Shown in pieces: positions 1 to 13,744 of a DNA stretch of 64,000 bases (its first letter is position 1; the number at the start of each line of letters is the position of its first letter). Position numbers and translations under genes: made by a program. The stretch spans positions 6,556,001-6,620,000 of the forward strand of contig JAJNNQ010000024.1 in the NCBI GenBank assembly GCA_027886175.1, given 5' to 3'. Below the pieces are notes generated by a model. The model had not been told where the DNA came from. It ran no database searches and saw only the letters and a list, made by a program, of their open reading frames with translations. Source of the DNA: Phylloscopus collybita (lineage: Eukaryota > Chordata > Aves > Passeriformes > Phylloscopidae).

Positions 1-863
1 CTCTGGGAACATTAAGCCTGTTGTTTTCAGATGCCTTTAAGTTAAATACCATCCAGCTATTAGTAAGAGATTGTTTGCTCTTGAAGCCATTGATTGGTAA
101 TGGGTTTGCTACGACTAACGTTGGTCTGTGCTTTCCTAAAGGCTTTCTGTATTCATAAAAAAAAATACACTTACACAGCCTTTGGTTTATGGGCCTTTTT
201 TTTTTTTTTTTTTAACTTGGCAACATGCATTAATTTCCAGCAGCATGATCTCCTCTGTCAGCACCACTATCTGTAGCAAACCCAGACTCTACCAAGGGGG
301 TCACATCCCCACCAGTTTGCAACTGACAGATTCATTTCCTACCTTCTCCTGAGACAGCCACGAGGACCGAGCAAGCAGAGGTCCACTGTAATTACTATGT
401 ATATTTCAGATTAAATAAATGTGATAAAAGCCTCCATCTGGCTGTTGATCAAACGTGCAGAGGCAGGCTGATTTTCAGTGACATATTACAATATGTCTCT
501 CGTAACAGTCCCTAATGCCAGCCTGTAAATTACTTACATTTGGGATTACTCGGCTACGGCAGACAGAAATATTACTCACTGTTAAAGTGCTGCCTACTGG
601 GAGCATGGGAGACGTGGTCTAAGCTTAAAGTTGTTAAGCAAGGCATTAAGAAATAATGGGGCCATGTTTATTTTACTAAATGCTGATTGTGCTCACACTG
701 TTTGAAGATGGCAGACGCGTTGAGCTTGCTCCAGATGCCGGAAAGCTGTGGCAAGTCTAACACTGGGGAAATAAGTATCAGTAGTGATTTAGAGGAGAAC
801 TTTAAAAATCAGAAAAATCCTGTGAAATGTGCCAGTGGTTTCAAATTATACATTATCTGCGGG

Positions 864-955
864 AAAAAAAAAAAAAAAGCCCAACCCCCCCCCCAAAAAA
901 AAAAAAAAACCCACAAAAAAACTCCAAACAAACAACCAAACAAAAAAAAAAAAAC
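864..955 (+). repeat. A/C-rich low-complexity tract
   Basis: A15, then a C-rich stretch with C9, then A15 and AAC/AAAC units. Apparent open frames across it (Lys/Pro-rich on one strand, Phe/Val/Leu-rich on the other) are artefacts of composition. Confidence 0.9.
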
Positions 956-2475
956 AGTAATTCAGGGCCTTCCATTTGAGAAAGATCCTAATCAGAAACC
1001 TCAAAAATAAAATAACACAAATTTCAAGGAAAAAGAATAGACAGTGATGCTGCCGTTTCACAATTTACTTTACAGCTCTCCTTGCAGTGGTGGCTGCAAC
1101 ATGTGGACAGTCAAAATTTAGTGCATTACTGAAGGTCTTTTAAAAACTTATGGTGAGAAAGAAAGGTTGGGGGAAAACGTCTGGAGGATATTCATTAAAC
1201 AACTAATTGTGATTTGAAGGGCTTTCCTTATGATTTACAGCTTCTTGAGCTTTACAGCTCACAGATCAAAAACAAAATTAATTCAAAATTGAGACTACAA
1301 GGCTTGTAAAAAAAAAAGTTAAAAAAAAAATCATCTCTCAGTCAAAGGATGGATATTTCTGGTCTACCCTATTACATTGTCATGGTTCTTATTGCACATT
1401 CATTCTGCCCAGAAAGTGTACCATAACACTGTGTAAACCAAGGAGAGTTTTGGCTTTGTAAATTCTTGCTCTAGAGCTGAGCAAAACACCCTTGCTGTTC
1501 TACAGCTCTTAAAAGGACAGCAGTGGTTAAAATTTGTTTCCACCAAGACATGCGTCTGGAAAAAAAGTTCTTGGAAGCATTATGAGCCCAAGAAAAAGCT
1601 AGAGATATTCTTCTCATCTCCTGTATGATCACTCCAACAACTTTTCCTTTCTTTCCCTACTCAGTTCTTATTCTGTTTTAACCGCATGAGATTTGCCATA
1701 TAAACCCTTCACCTTAAATTGTCTCATTAGCCTGCATCACTTAGCATCCACTCTTACTTAACTGAAGTGGTTCATTAAATGACATTTCCTTTTAAAAGAC
1801 CTCTAAAGACTTAGTCCTCCCTTTAGGAAGTCAAGAAGACAAATTGTGAAAGGAGAAAACAATGGTCTAAAATCTAGAAAGAACACATTTCCAAATGCCA
1901 CTGCTGAGCAACTTTTCTGTACTTCTTTCCCTCCTAGTAAGTCTGTTGCCTTTACATCATAGCCATGTAAGGGACATGATATTTCTCTCTGAAGTATTCT
2001 GAATGCTGAAACTGATTAAAAATAAAGATACCCTTCAAAAACACGATGACACCCTCTTTGATGCAGGAGCTTTTGTTAGTCAGCAAAAATTTTGGACAGG
2101 ACTATCTAAGTAACATTTCTATCAATACCATTCCCTACATGCAAGTAGAACACACTACATTCAGCTGAAAAAGAGATTGTTTTTGAGAGCTGTGAAGCCA
2201 AGTGCAGATATTTCAGCCCTTAATTCAGTAATGAGACTTAAGACATGATTTAGTGCTTTTGTTGATTTGGAACCGGGCTGTTAGATCCCAGCTCCAGTTT
2301 ACAAGACACTGGCTACCAGAGGAGACACAGGCAAATTAAAGAAGCAGCTTGAGCTGTGAGAAGCAGTGTTTTTTAGCCATCCTTGCCTTCTGGAAACCTT
2401 TAGCAGGCTGCTCCTCTTCCCGTGGAGGTGAGACTCATGAATTCAGAGCCCACTGTGAGAGCTTCTCTCTGACAC

Positions 2476-2545
2476 CAGCCCGGCTGGGTCGGGCGCCAGC
2501 GGCAGCAGTGAGCCCGCGGCGCTGGGCAGAGCCCAGTCACAGAGT
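2476..2545. other. Small GC-rich CpG cluster
   Basis: About 70 bp dense in CpG (CCCGGCTGGGTCGGGCGCCA, AGCGGC, CCCGCGGCGC) inside an otherwise AT-rich, CpG-poor intron. It is too short for a classical CpG island and has no visible exon or initiator. Several short open frames cross it on both strands because GC-rich DNA has few stops; none is recognisable. Confidence 0.5.
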
Positions 2546-3862
2546 GCCCCTCGCTGGGAGCAGCCTCCCATCAAAGCCCTGCTCCTGTCACCTGGGCCAA
2601 GGAGGCAGCATGGGGCCTGTTCCTTCAATGTCCAGTTTGATATTTAAGGTGGAAAGGGGTTTTGTTGCACCTCACGGCCGAGCAAAATCATGAAACCTTG
2701 CACTTGCTGTGCTTGGTCTGCTCAGAGCAACACCTGAGGCCCAGAGGTTGGGGAGGTGCTCCTGCAGGACATCATGCTGGTGGCACCCTTTGAGAGCAAG
2801 GCTTTGCCAGGGAATAGGCATGGAAAATCAGATTGAAATCCTTGCCATTCAACAAATGCCTTGACGTGCGCTTTGGCAAAGCATTCTCTTTATGTGAGCA
2901 TCAGGTCTTCTGAAATAAAGGGAGGCTCAGGAACAATGCATTAACTTGATTCACAGAAGGAATTATAAAAGAATGTTTTTAGATGTCACAGTAGTACTGG
3001 TAAGGCAGGCACTTCACCTGCCTTTACACACAATATTCTATATAATAGTATTTCAAAACATTTTAAATGGACTTCTGTGGGCTTCATTTTTACAAAGCTT
3101 TGTGTTGGAGATATTTATATATATCTTTTTATTTTTTCATATGAAAGGAAACTCAGTATTTATTATTATGAATTTGCACAATGAAGAAATTAAAAGCTAA
3201 ACGCTTTTTTATTTCAGAGAGGTGAGACTGAACAAGGCAGCCTTACACAGTGACGCCACTGGAAGTAATTCACACCAGGTAACTGATAAAAAATAAACAG
3301 AAATATGGGAATAAGCCAGAAATAGGATGACTCTACTTCCAGATTATGGAAACAAACAGAGAAGTATTAGGGATGCTGTTAAATGGGTCAACATGAACCC
3401 TTGGGTTTATAAACAACCTTGACTTGAACAGGAAAGGATGTTGCATTTTAATAATAGGATCATTGATGATGTATGTCAGCTGATACAAGAAGGTACCAGA
3501 GAATTAATGTTTAAAAAATGAACAGCTATACTCTCCTGGCTTCAGTTTTCTTTTTTATCCCAGTAATGTCTACTTTCCCACAAGTGCTAATAATTTATGC
3601 ATTACAATTAAACTTCGAAAATTATGATTAAAATGTCTTTATATTTAGTTACACAAAATTACCTAAAATCTCAGGGGAGCAATTAAATATTAAATGCTTT
3701 ATTTGTGTGCTAATCAAATGCAACAAAACAGTTTGGAACTTTAAAATTACATGAAGCAATCAAACCTGCATCTAGTGGTCAAGGTGGTCATTCAGGGAAC
3801 AATAATCAGGTAATATTACCATTTTTGTCATCACTGAGCAACAAAAGCAACCACAGCAGTCA

Positions 3863-3863
<1 letters not shown>

Positions 3864-3906
<43 letters not shown>
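3864..3906 (+). repeat. Poly(A) run, 43 bases
   Basis: Uninterrupted A43, the longest homopolymer in the window. No retroelement sequence is recognisable upstream, so it may be a microsatellite or the tail of an unrecognisable retrocopy. The CADM2 transcript carries it as U43. Confidence 0.95.
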
Positions 3907-3909
<3 letters not shown>

Positions 3910-4204
3910 AAAAAATTTTAATGCTTTAGAATAATGTGTGTACAGGTAGTGACTTCTCTTAAGAAGTAACCATTATGGCACAAACAATCAGGTATTTACA
4001 GGGGCCATTGTGCCTTTCATTGCTGCCACATGCTTAAATCTTCATGGATAATCTTCATCAACCACTCCTGTTCTAAAAGCTACCATGGCTCTAAAGGTGT
4101 GAGCCACAATACAATGCATTTCACACATAGAATGAGGAGATGCTGGGAGAATTACATGCTGAAGAAGAGAGAGTTGAAGGAAGAAACACTCTTGCTGCCT
4201 TCTG

Positions 4205-4513
4205 CTACAGGGGAAGGAGAAGAGACGATGGAACCAGGCTTTCCTTAGAGGTGTACAAAGAAGAGAGGCAATGGACACAGGCTGGGACAGAAAAAGTTCA
4301 AACTAGCTGTAAAGAAATTCTTATTCACCAAAAGGATGGACAAACACTGGAATAAGTTATCCAGAAATGCTATGGGTCTTCCATGCATAGAGATATGAAA
4401 AAAATTCATCTGAATGAGGCCCTGAGCAATCTGATGCATCATGGCCTTGCTCTAAAAGCTGGGCTTGGACCAGCTGATCTCAAGAGGTCTGTCAAAATTT
4501 TATCATTCTACAG
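4205..4513 (+). mobile_element. CR1 LINE, truncated 3' end
   Basis: Matches the 3' untranslated end of avian CR1 in sense orientation. The order runs GAGACGATGGAACCAGGC, then GAGGCAATGGACACAGGCTG, a TTCAAACTAGCTGTAAAG-like segment, GGATGGACAAACACTGGAA, CTGAGCAATCTG, GGACCAGCTGATCTC and a degenerate terminal repeat (TCATTCTACAG near 4503-4513). It is 5'-truncated and substituted throughout, typical of an old dead copy. The left edge is approximate. No coding capacity remains. A polypurine tract follows at 4556-4605. Confidence 0.85.
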
Positions 4514-4555
4514 TTCCAGGAAATGGGCTGTAAGCCACCAAAATGAAGGATACAT

Positions 4556-4605
4556 GAAAAGAAAAAAAAAAAAGGAAAAAAAAAAAAGAAAAGAAAAAAA
4601 AAGAG
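4556..4605 (+). repeat. Polypurine (A/G) tract
   Basis: Fifty consecutive purines, mostly A with isolated G, about 40 bp beyond the CR1 3' end at 4513. Such tracts can adopt triplex structure when mirror-symmetric; symmetry here is only partial. Confidence 0.85.
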
Positions 4606-6722
4606 TTTTGCAGTTTTCTGCATCTTAAAATGAACAGTTAATAATAAACCAGCATCCAGGAGGATGCCAAGATCCTGCTATTGCTTTAGGTCATGCTGTT
4701 TCTTCTGTGTTGTCTTACATCACTGTCATATCCATACTGCAAAAATTCAAAAGGGTCCACAGTTACTTTTTTCCTACCTTCTAGGGATGTGACACACATG
4801 AATCAGGGAGCAGGAGCTCACATAAAACCTTAGAAAATACACTACAGGTGTATGTTACTAGAAGAAAACTCTATGTGATATAAAGGGCCTTGTCCTCCTG
4901 TCACAATTTTTTTTTTCCTCAGAATAATCTGGTTTTAATCTCACAAACAGGGTCTCAGAATTCTAAGGAAAAAAAATCCAACTGTAAATTCTACACTAGA
5001 TTATTTCAGAGAATGTTTTACAAAGCATTATACATAATGAGAATGTCAAAGATCAGCAAATTGTCCCCATGGACTTCCCATCAAATTATGTTTACAATTA
5101 CTGAGGGGTTAGATTTGCAAAGAAATGAGCTGACATTTCAGCATTCTGTGGCAATTGCAGTATCTTCAGTCAGGATTTCAGTTTTATGGCCAGCTTGACA
5201 AAACTAGTGTAATTCTGATTTCCTCAGGTACAGCCAGGCTTATTTATAGCAAGGTCAACTCATTTGAAATATCTTGTATCTCTTTACACAGCAGAGAAAT
5301 TGTCACACAAGTAAAACTCTGGATGGTGGTGTTTCTCTGTAATAGTAGGGAGTAAGAACCAGCAACCACACAAATTGCTTGTCTGCCTGTCAGAGTTGAT
5401 ATTCAATGCACAAAACATTGTGTAGATAAAAATACACTGAATCTTATCTCCGTGTAATAACGGTGAGCACGCGTTTTTCAAAGTACACTGCAGACCCCAA
5501 ACACAGCGGGGCCTCCCATGGAACTACCACGTGGTAGCCCTCATCTAACAGTCTGACAACTAAATGCATGGTCCAAATCTTCTCCCCAAACCTGAGGAGA
5601 TAAAAATCCTCCTGCAAAAATTCTGGGCCTGAAGGTTCTCTCTGCCCCTGGGTTTCCTGCGGGAAAACTTTCCAGAGAGCATCAGCCACTTCCCTTTTCC
5701 TTCCACTTTCCCTTAGCCCTTCCTCTCTGGTGGCATGACTTCAAGGAGAGGAAAATTCCTCACAATATCTGTTACTGATAGTGTGTCCCAACTCTGTCTA
5801 AGAGTGTGCTTACACACAGTTTTCTGTGTCTCCTGCCTTCCACAGCTCTCTCACCCTCCTTTTCCTCTGCTACTTTTCCATGAAAGAAGCTCATACAGCT
5901 TCAGCTAAGCTGTCATTTAAAATGACCTCACTGGTGTCACAAGCATCTCCACAAATCCTGTTACTGCCTTCTTATTTTGTTTGTTACTTTCTGCTGTTGC
6001 TTTTGGAAGTGAAGAACTTTTTCTTGTCCCACCAAAGTAGGGTCCATGAGACCTCTGGCAATTTGTTTTTCAACTCAATGTGAATGTGTACTCCAGATGA
6101 GCACCAAATGAACATTTAAGTATCTTTAGTACATCTTAAAGGCAAATTTGAGCAGCAAAGTCATGAAGAGTGTTCACAGAAGAGTAACTTAAGCCATTTA
6201 AAGGACAGCAAGACAAATGCATCCCTGAAAATACATCCTTGGATAACTGATACACTGTACTGCACATGCCTAGAGGCAGCATGCCTTTTTTTTCACATCT
6301 GTGGACCTGCCTGCCCCAAAAAATTGTTTTAAATTCACAAAGTAAGTGTCTCTAGCCCTAAGTTGCCTGAGGGCCCAAGCAATTTGTTTTACCTCAAGAG
6401 TGTTAAATACATACTTGAAAACACTGAATTCAACCCAAAATGTCCTAACCACAGTTATTTTACTCAAGATGCAACATGAAGGGGAACAGAATCATTAGGT
6501 TTCACTAGGGATGTAGAAGTTAACATAGAAAATTAAAATAAATACAATTCCTCCATGCATAAAAGAGGGTGAAATCCCCTGAAATTTAGGGGAAAGCAAG
6601 GGAGTCACCACAACAAAATTACACGTCAAGGCCATGACCACCTTCGCACTCAGGGACAGAAATGAAGTCCCAAGAAATGGACAGTGATGTTTTGGGAGAA
6701 GTAGGGCTTTGTGACTTTAATT

Positions 6723-6816
6723 AAAAAAAAACAAAACAACAAAACAAAACAACCAACCAACACAATAAACAAACAAAAAACCCACAAACCAAACCAAACC
6801 AAACCAACAAACCCAA
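6723..6816 (+). repeat. A/C-rich low-complexity tract
   Basis: Starts with A9, then AAAC, AACC and AAACC units; one T at about 6768. In the CADM2 transcript this is U/G-rich. No element borders it. Confidence 0.9.
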
Positions 6817-9800
6817 TCTTTTGAGTGGAACTGTCTTGGAGCATTGGACAAACACAGAGTTACTGTACCCAAAGACCACTTTGAAATGCCTCATTCAGCA
6901 CGGACCTCCCCTTCTCTAGCTGGCTGCCCAGCATCAGGCACTGAATGTCAGACTCCTTGGCTTTGTCCTCTTTTGAATGGTTGCACATAGAGAGGCAAAT
7001 TCCTCCTGGGAAAATGACTCAGAAGATGGGTGCAGTGACACATCTCCCATCTCATCTCCCTTTTGTGCATGAGCAAGTGCACACTGACCAGCAATGGTCT
7101 GATTTAGTCCTGCCCATGACCAAAATGTTCCAGAACTCTTAACAAGATGCAAACTACAGCCAGCGGAGTGGCTCCTTAACAACACTTCATCTGTGAATGA
7201 AGTGGAACGTGGAACTCTGTATTTGAAGGTATCACATGTGAAGCACATGGCATCATGAATATGTTCCTCTCCTTTCTGTAATGATTAGTTTGATGCCTGA
7301 CTGTACATTCAGGAGAATACATCCAGTTAAAAGCCTCCCTCTCTCTCCATCCCACATCTCTTCAGGAGTGTGCACTTCTGTCACAGCTGTTGATTTAAAA
7401 CATCATGCTTTAAGCACATGGACATTTAGTTGAGAGGGTGTATCACTCATTTGCATTCACCACTATTTAGTTTAAAAAATTCCCTTTTAGCACTTTATTG
7501 CAGGAATTTATAGTTAATTGACTAGTTTTCTCTACTATTAACATCTCAACATTTTTATGAGAACACAGAAGAAAGCAGTGTATGTGAAACCTTGGAAAGT
7601 TTTCTTCTGAGCACTGCTTTTTCACAGAATTTATCTTCCAGTCTTTAATAGGAGATCTGTAGAAGTCAAGATGCACAGTTAAATGTAAATCACATCATCT
7701 AGTGTTGCTTAAATTTGTTCTTTGAAACATCTGCTTTTCAAGCTGTATTTACCTGTCTGCTGAGAGTCAGACAAATTACAGCAAGATTTTTTTTTGCCTG
7801 AAGAGATGTCTGTCATTTCACAGAACAGATGAAATGAAAAGAAGTTGACTTCCCTTTTTCTGAAATACGATGGAGAAAAAAAAAATCCCAAAAAACCTTG
7901 CCCAAACAAAACAGACAGCTTAGTTTTCCTTCACATCCAAAAGGAACTACACCAGCCAACCCTTTAAACAAATACTATCATGACTGAGTCCCTCATCAGA
8001 GGCTTAGCACTGAACAGTTTAACACTCTGTGCTTCATGCTTACTTTACTTTCAGTATCTAAGGATGCAGTCTTGTCCCATCTGACTCAATATACATTTCA
8101 AGCTTTTAAATATTTAAAACAACCTAAAACTACTACCAAGAGCTGTTGGCTGACAGAGATGGTTTTTCATCCAACCCAAACTACTTCTGGGACCTTCTTA
8201 GTGTGAAGTGCTCAGAGATGTGTTTCTTTGTGTGGAGAATACAAACCCCATTCTGCAAAGCACTGAACAGGTATTTTTCTCATGCACATATTTACGTGGT
8301 GGCCTGGCATGTCTATAAACACACTGTCACTGAGAAGGCTTCTTGAACCAGGAAGCCTGTCTTAGAACAGAGAATAAACTCATGAATTGTCTCCAGCCTG
8401 GTGGGAAAGAACCACCTTGTGCTGGTAAACCTCCAGGTCTAAGCAGTAGAATGCCAGGAAAGATCATATTGATCATTTCAAATCACATATTTTGGCATAA
8501 CACTTTTATGTGGATGAATTTTTTTTTTTTTTTTTTTATTTTGGAGACAAGCTTTATAATCACCTGTTGCAGAAATCCTTGTTGAAAATGCTGCCACATA
8601 AAAGAAAATTTAAAAGAAATAATAATTTTGTAGTCCATAGACTCACACAGCGAAGCAAATACTGAGGGAAGTGACAGATAAAATCTCTCCTCTTAATTAT
8701 CAGTTCTCAGAATCTGACTTCAAATTATTCCATCTCCTCATGTGCCAACAGGATGGATAAGGTTACTGGAGGGCTGAAAGAACTCCAGAGCATCGTCCTT
8801 TAAAGAAGCAATGGTGTGTAGGGGATCCATGACACTACAAAAGTATACGTTCAGTGGGTTGCTTGAAGAGAAAAAGCATGTTGTGAAGCTCCCCAACACA
8901 ACACTTTGAAATGTCTCATATGTGTCTTCTGAGGGAGCAGAAAAAATGGTGGCTGTGATTGCTTTTTGTAACTGACAACAACAGCATTTGATATCAGATC
9001 TGGCTTTTTGAGGCAGGACCTGTGTGAAGCAAGCAGCTGTGCATCAAAACCAAAATATTCTTCCAAGGAGCTACAAGAAAGGCCCAGGACATAAAAGGAC
9101 TGATAATTACAACAGCACAAACATAATGAGCTCTAAGTGTAATTGATGGTGAGTTGAACTGTCCTTTCAAATTAAAAAAAAAAAAATCAAACCATTTTCA
9201 ACATGTTTAGGGAGAGTTAGTCTACTGCTAACATTTTAATTGTGTTTTTGTACCTGCCTTGTACAGGAACCTTTTATTCCAAGAACACCCTGAAAACTGG
9301 ATGACTCATTTCAATATGTGAAACATTTTAAACAAACTTGAAAATCAATTATAACAAAAGAAATGTTACACTGGCTGTAGACATTTTGGAAAAAAGCTGT
9401 CTTTCTAGCTCTTTGTGATTATTAACATTTTTGATACAGGAACACAAACAAAAAGAGATTTTAAAGAAACAGAAGAGACTGGAAAGACTGTGAAAGGGGG
9501 AAAAGATCCTGCCCTAAGAATGCAAACCTCTTTCTGTCCCTTTTTCTTTGCTTTAGTTCATAAAAATTGTTGAATCACAGTGATGTAGCTATCCATGACT
9601 TTTGGTGCTTCTATATGACAGAACACACTAAAATTCAGCAGAAAGACTTTTGGGTGTACCTTTGTGGGTGAAACCAACCAGGACCAAGAAAAAGTACTGG
9701 GTACATTTGTTATCTTTGTTTGGCAGAGATGGAGAAAGGAAAGATTTTCAGAGGTTCCTTAGAACATGAATTAAAATCAGCATGCCCTTCTCTTAGTTAC

Positions 9801-11060
9801 AGCTGTTATTATTAGTAGCAGGAGTTGGAGTACCAGTTTTATTTAAAAGATATAGTTCTCTTTACCATTTTGGAAAATTAGAATTCGTGTTATAAACTGG
9901 CCTTGTGCTTGCTTCCTCCAAATACTGTCCCTTTGCCCACCATTAAAAATAAACTATGAGGGGTTCTTTAAATAGTGAGAGGAAATAAAACACATATCTT
10001 TCCCTGGATTTCACTACTGACCCTTACCATCCTCAATACATGTAAAGACAGAAGAATACCAACAAAGAAATAAAATACAAGGAAGAACAGAGGCTCTGCT
10101 TTGGATTTGTTGCATGTGCCCAAGTATTTGGTATTATCAATGAGGGGGTGCTGAAATATGGAATGACATCTTCTCTGAGAACAGTGAGGATGGGAGTAGC
10201 TTCAGTGGTCAAACTCAAGTCCTGTTAGATCAGCAAGAAATTTCAACCAAAAAAAACAGATTCAAGGCAGAATACCAGTCAATGCTCCAGTCACTGTTGC
10301 ATGATTAGTAAAAACCAGGGGGGCAAACAATACATATTTTAGGATGCTTTCTCTTTTTTTCTTCTCTTTTTCCCCTAATTAGTTGGTTGCTTTGCTGTTG
10401 CTAAATTCCTTTTGTTTTCAAAGAATTTAATTTTCTGTCCACTGAAGCAAAACTGAAGAAAAGAAGTGAGAAAATGATGGGGCAACTAGGCAGGTAAAAT
10501 CCTTGTAAATCCTACTCCAAACTGCTTAATATTCTGAATCCCTACTTCAGGGAGATAAAAACCCCTGTTGGCAGAGTGTGAGTTGCACTGATGTCTGAGT
10601 AGGAAGAGTTTACTGTAGATTTGGAAGCTCTGCTTCCAGAAAAAATGAAAGAAAAAGCAAGAAATTAAGATTCTTCTGTTATGCTGGGGTTTTCTGTAAC
10701 ACAAGCCCCAGTGATAAACAGAAATATAAACAAACAGAAATTAGAAGCAATAGAAGTGGTCACAAACTGCTGAAGGTCTCCATTTAATTAGCATTCAAAC
10801 TGATAGCGAGCCATCTAGCTCATTTTGATTCATTATAAAACACTACTGGAGAAACAGAAAAATAACATAATTCCTAATGATTAAGACTGCCATTATGTAT
10901 ATTTGTATAGGCATCAGACTCTTTTCAAGTTGCTGGGACCACGCCAGGATTCCAATTTTTGCCTGAAGCAGGCAAGAGACTCTGCTGAAATGAAACTTTA
11001 AGATCCCTATTGCAAACAAAAGCGTGCCTTTGAGAGTGTGTGCTCAGTTCAATTGTCTGA

Positions 11061-11074
11061 ACACACACACACAC
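11061..11074 (+). repeat. (AC)n microsatellite
   Basis: Seven uninterrupted AC units. Short, probably only mildly polymorphic. Confidence 0.8.
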
Positions 11075-12220
11075 AGGGGCAGAGCCTTCTCTGCATCACC
11101 CAGTGGAGGAGAAATGCTGGCAAATGTTTGTTATAGATCCTTTAACATAGCTCAAGCACCCTGTATATTAGTACAGCTGCAGCACTGCATTAAGCTGAGG
11201 TATCACTATTGTTTTTTCTTTAGCACCAGGAGATACAACTGGGACACATTTAATGGATGGGCCCAGAATCAACTCAATACCTTCTTCACCCACCCACCCT
11301 ACTGAATATTCCCTTCATCTATTCAGTGTAACGTGCACTATTTCATACATGGAGTATTTTATACATGGAATTACTAGGTTAGACTCACAGGGCTTCAGCA
11401 CTCCAAGCCTTCTAACTAGTGCACTCCAGCACTCTCTAACAGCCTTCACTGATGTGTAGAAGCTAAGAGCCTGTTCAGGGTATGTAAAACCAAATAGCTT
11501 GGACAAAAATGTCTCCACAGATCATGAACTTCTACCCATTGGCACCTCTTGAGTTGTTTCCTGTCGTTTTTCTCTCACTCATAAGCGGGTGAGTATTGAC
11601 AAAAAAACCAGGAGTAAAATCCACACACTATCAGATGCTCAGGGCTAAAAGTCAGTGTTTCTGATTGATGGCTGACTGTGCTTTCTCCTGCCTATGGAGC
11701 AGAGGGAGAGGTGTGACTGACTAGGATGTGTACCCTCTTGGCAGCTAGAGCTCCTCACCAGGCATTTCAGGAAATGCAGAATCAGAAATGACATTCTACT
11801 AAAGGAGAGAAGCACAGCAGTGTCATTGCTGGTCTCCAGCAGAGGAACCTGCAGAGCACCATGGCTCTCCTTTCTCTGTCCAAAGAACCAGGGCACACCT
11901 TCATATGTGCTCCATGACCTTCCTGAACACGAAAAGCAGATTGAATTTTATTCTTATCAACAGAGGAAAAAAGACTAATAAAAAGTCTCTAATGACATAG
12001 CACACTGTCCCAAAGAAAAACCCAATGAAAACTCACAGTATTAATTGTTTCCTTTAACCCACTATATAAAATTCTATTTTTTTATGGTTCCATTCATATA
12101 TTTTGTAGCTTCTGAATATTGAAAAATGTGGGGGGTTTTGACAGAAAAAACAATGCATGTGTATAAATTATTCACAATATGCTTCATGATGGTAAAAATC
12201 TTCCTTCACTGGTACTAGAT

Positions 12221-12469
12221 TTGTCTAATATTCACCAACTTAATCTGATCCTTTAAAAAACTGTACTCAAATTCTTACCTGTGTTTGCTGTGGCAAATGA
12301 ACTGTGACTTACACAGCAGCATGTTTACATGGTTTGTACTATCAGGAAGATTTCAGCAGTAAATTTTACTGCCAGAAGATTTAGGTTAACTATGTCGGAT
12401 TAAGGTAGAGGGCTGTAACAGTTGTGATTTAATCATCTCACAATTTTCTGTATTTTTATCTGTGGTTAT
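12221..12469. repeat. Direct diverged repeat, copy A
   Basis: About 249 bp with a second, same-orientation copy at 13745-13990. Shared blocks in the same order are a TTGTsTAATAwTCAC start, TTTGCTGTGG, the GCAGCAT(g/a)TTTACAT block, ACAGTTGTGATTTA and TGTATTTTTATCTGTGGTTA. Similarity is clearly above chance along the whole length with small indels. I do not recognise a known repeat family and no coding frame is conserved. Confidence 0.8.
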
Positions 12470-13744
12470 AAAATCTGAATTTGTATTACCCCTCTCTCTG
12501 CTTTATGTTCCTTACTCCTACCATTATTGTAACAGATGCTCTTTGGGTTTCCCCTATCACTTTTGTTAATTGTGGAGCCATTACTGCTATTACAACCTTG
12601 AGCCACCCAGACAGTTTTTCTTTGCACACATCACCAGTGCAATTGCCAAATAGTTTGATAATCATTTTACCACTGAATTCACACAGTAGCTGGCCATAGA
12701 GAGAAATTATTATGTCCTTTATAGCAGTAAGACTCAAAAGTGATGAGCATTCTCATCAGATGGTATCTTTTATTCCTGATAAAGTGAATTATACTGTAGA
12801 ATGAGTAAATCATTTTTTCATCTGTAATTTTTATTTGCATTATTTAGAAGGAAGAAAGTTCATAACTTGCTGTTATGATTTTATAATGTCTTTGAAACTG
12901 AGTGACTTGGCAATAAGGAGTCCAAATTAGTCATTCATTTTGTTAAGATGTGTTACATCACTATTATTTATGGCAATAATGGGGGGGATTAATCTGCACT
13001 CTCAAGCATCTTTGTCTCCTTTACAACCATTAGACTTTTATTTAGCTTACAAATATAATCTTAAATTTAGGGGAAAAACTTGCAAATTCTGTAACAGCAA
13101 AAGAAAATGTACCTTATTCAAAAACATCCTTTAGGAAAGCACAAAGGCTTTTATGACCAAATGCATGATCCGTTGCCTGTGTACTTTGATGTTTTCAGGG
13201 TTGAGGCCTAATTAAAATACACTATGGCACCTTTGAAAAATTATTTTCTGTGACAAAAAGTTCCAGCATTTGCTATTTTTCAATCCTAGCCATGTCCTAG
13301 CCTTTAAATCTTACACAAGCAAATAAATGTAAGTTTGCAAAAATAATCTTTCAAAATATTACAGACTGCTTAAACAATGGAGCTTTACTGGTTTATAACA
13401 AGAGAGCCTCCAATTGAGATTGCAACTTGTTTTTTTTCTTTTCCTTTTCACCAGACAATTAGGAGAGAAATGATTTCAGTTTAGAGTTCCAAACAATGGA
13501 CTGAGATCACATTTTCCAGGTAGTGCTAGAGACACAGTGGGCAGGACAACAAAAATGTTCTCATGTTGCATGGAGAGGTTTCTCTAGCATCTCTCTCTGG
13601 CTTTCCTTGTCTTTCTCTGCCAAAGCTCACTTTGCCAAAAACGGTAGAAGTCTCTTTTAAAAATATCCTAAGTCAGTATAAATTTCTGAAGGGTGAGTTA
13701 ATGAGAAAAAGAAGGGCACAGTAGTATTTAAAAATGTTGATGAG

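Noticed and set aside
846..1061. Phe/Val/Gly-rich and Lys/Pro-rich open frames on opposite strands
   Set aside because: Both are translations of an A/C-rich low-complexity tract. The same applies to frames at 20601-20842, 23936-24245 and 14906-15241.
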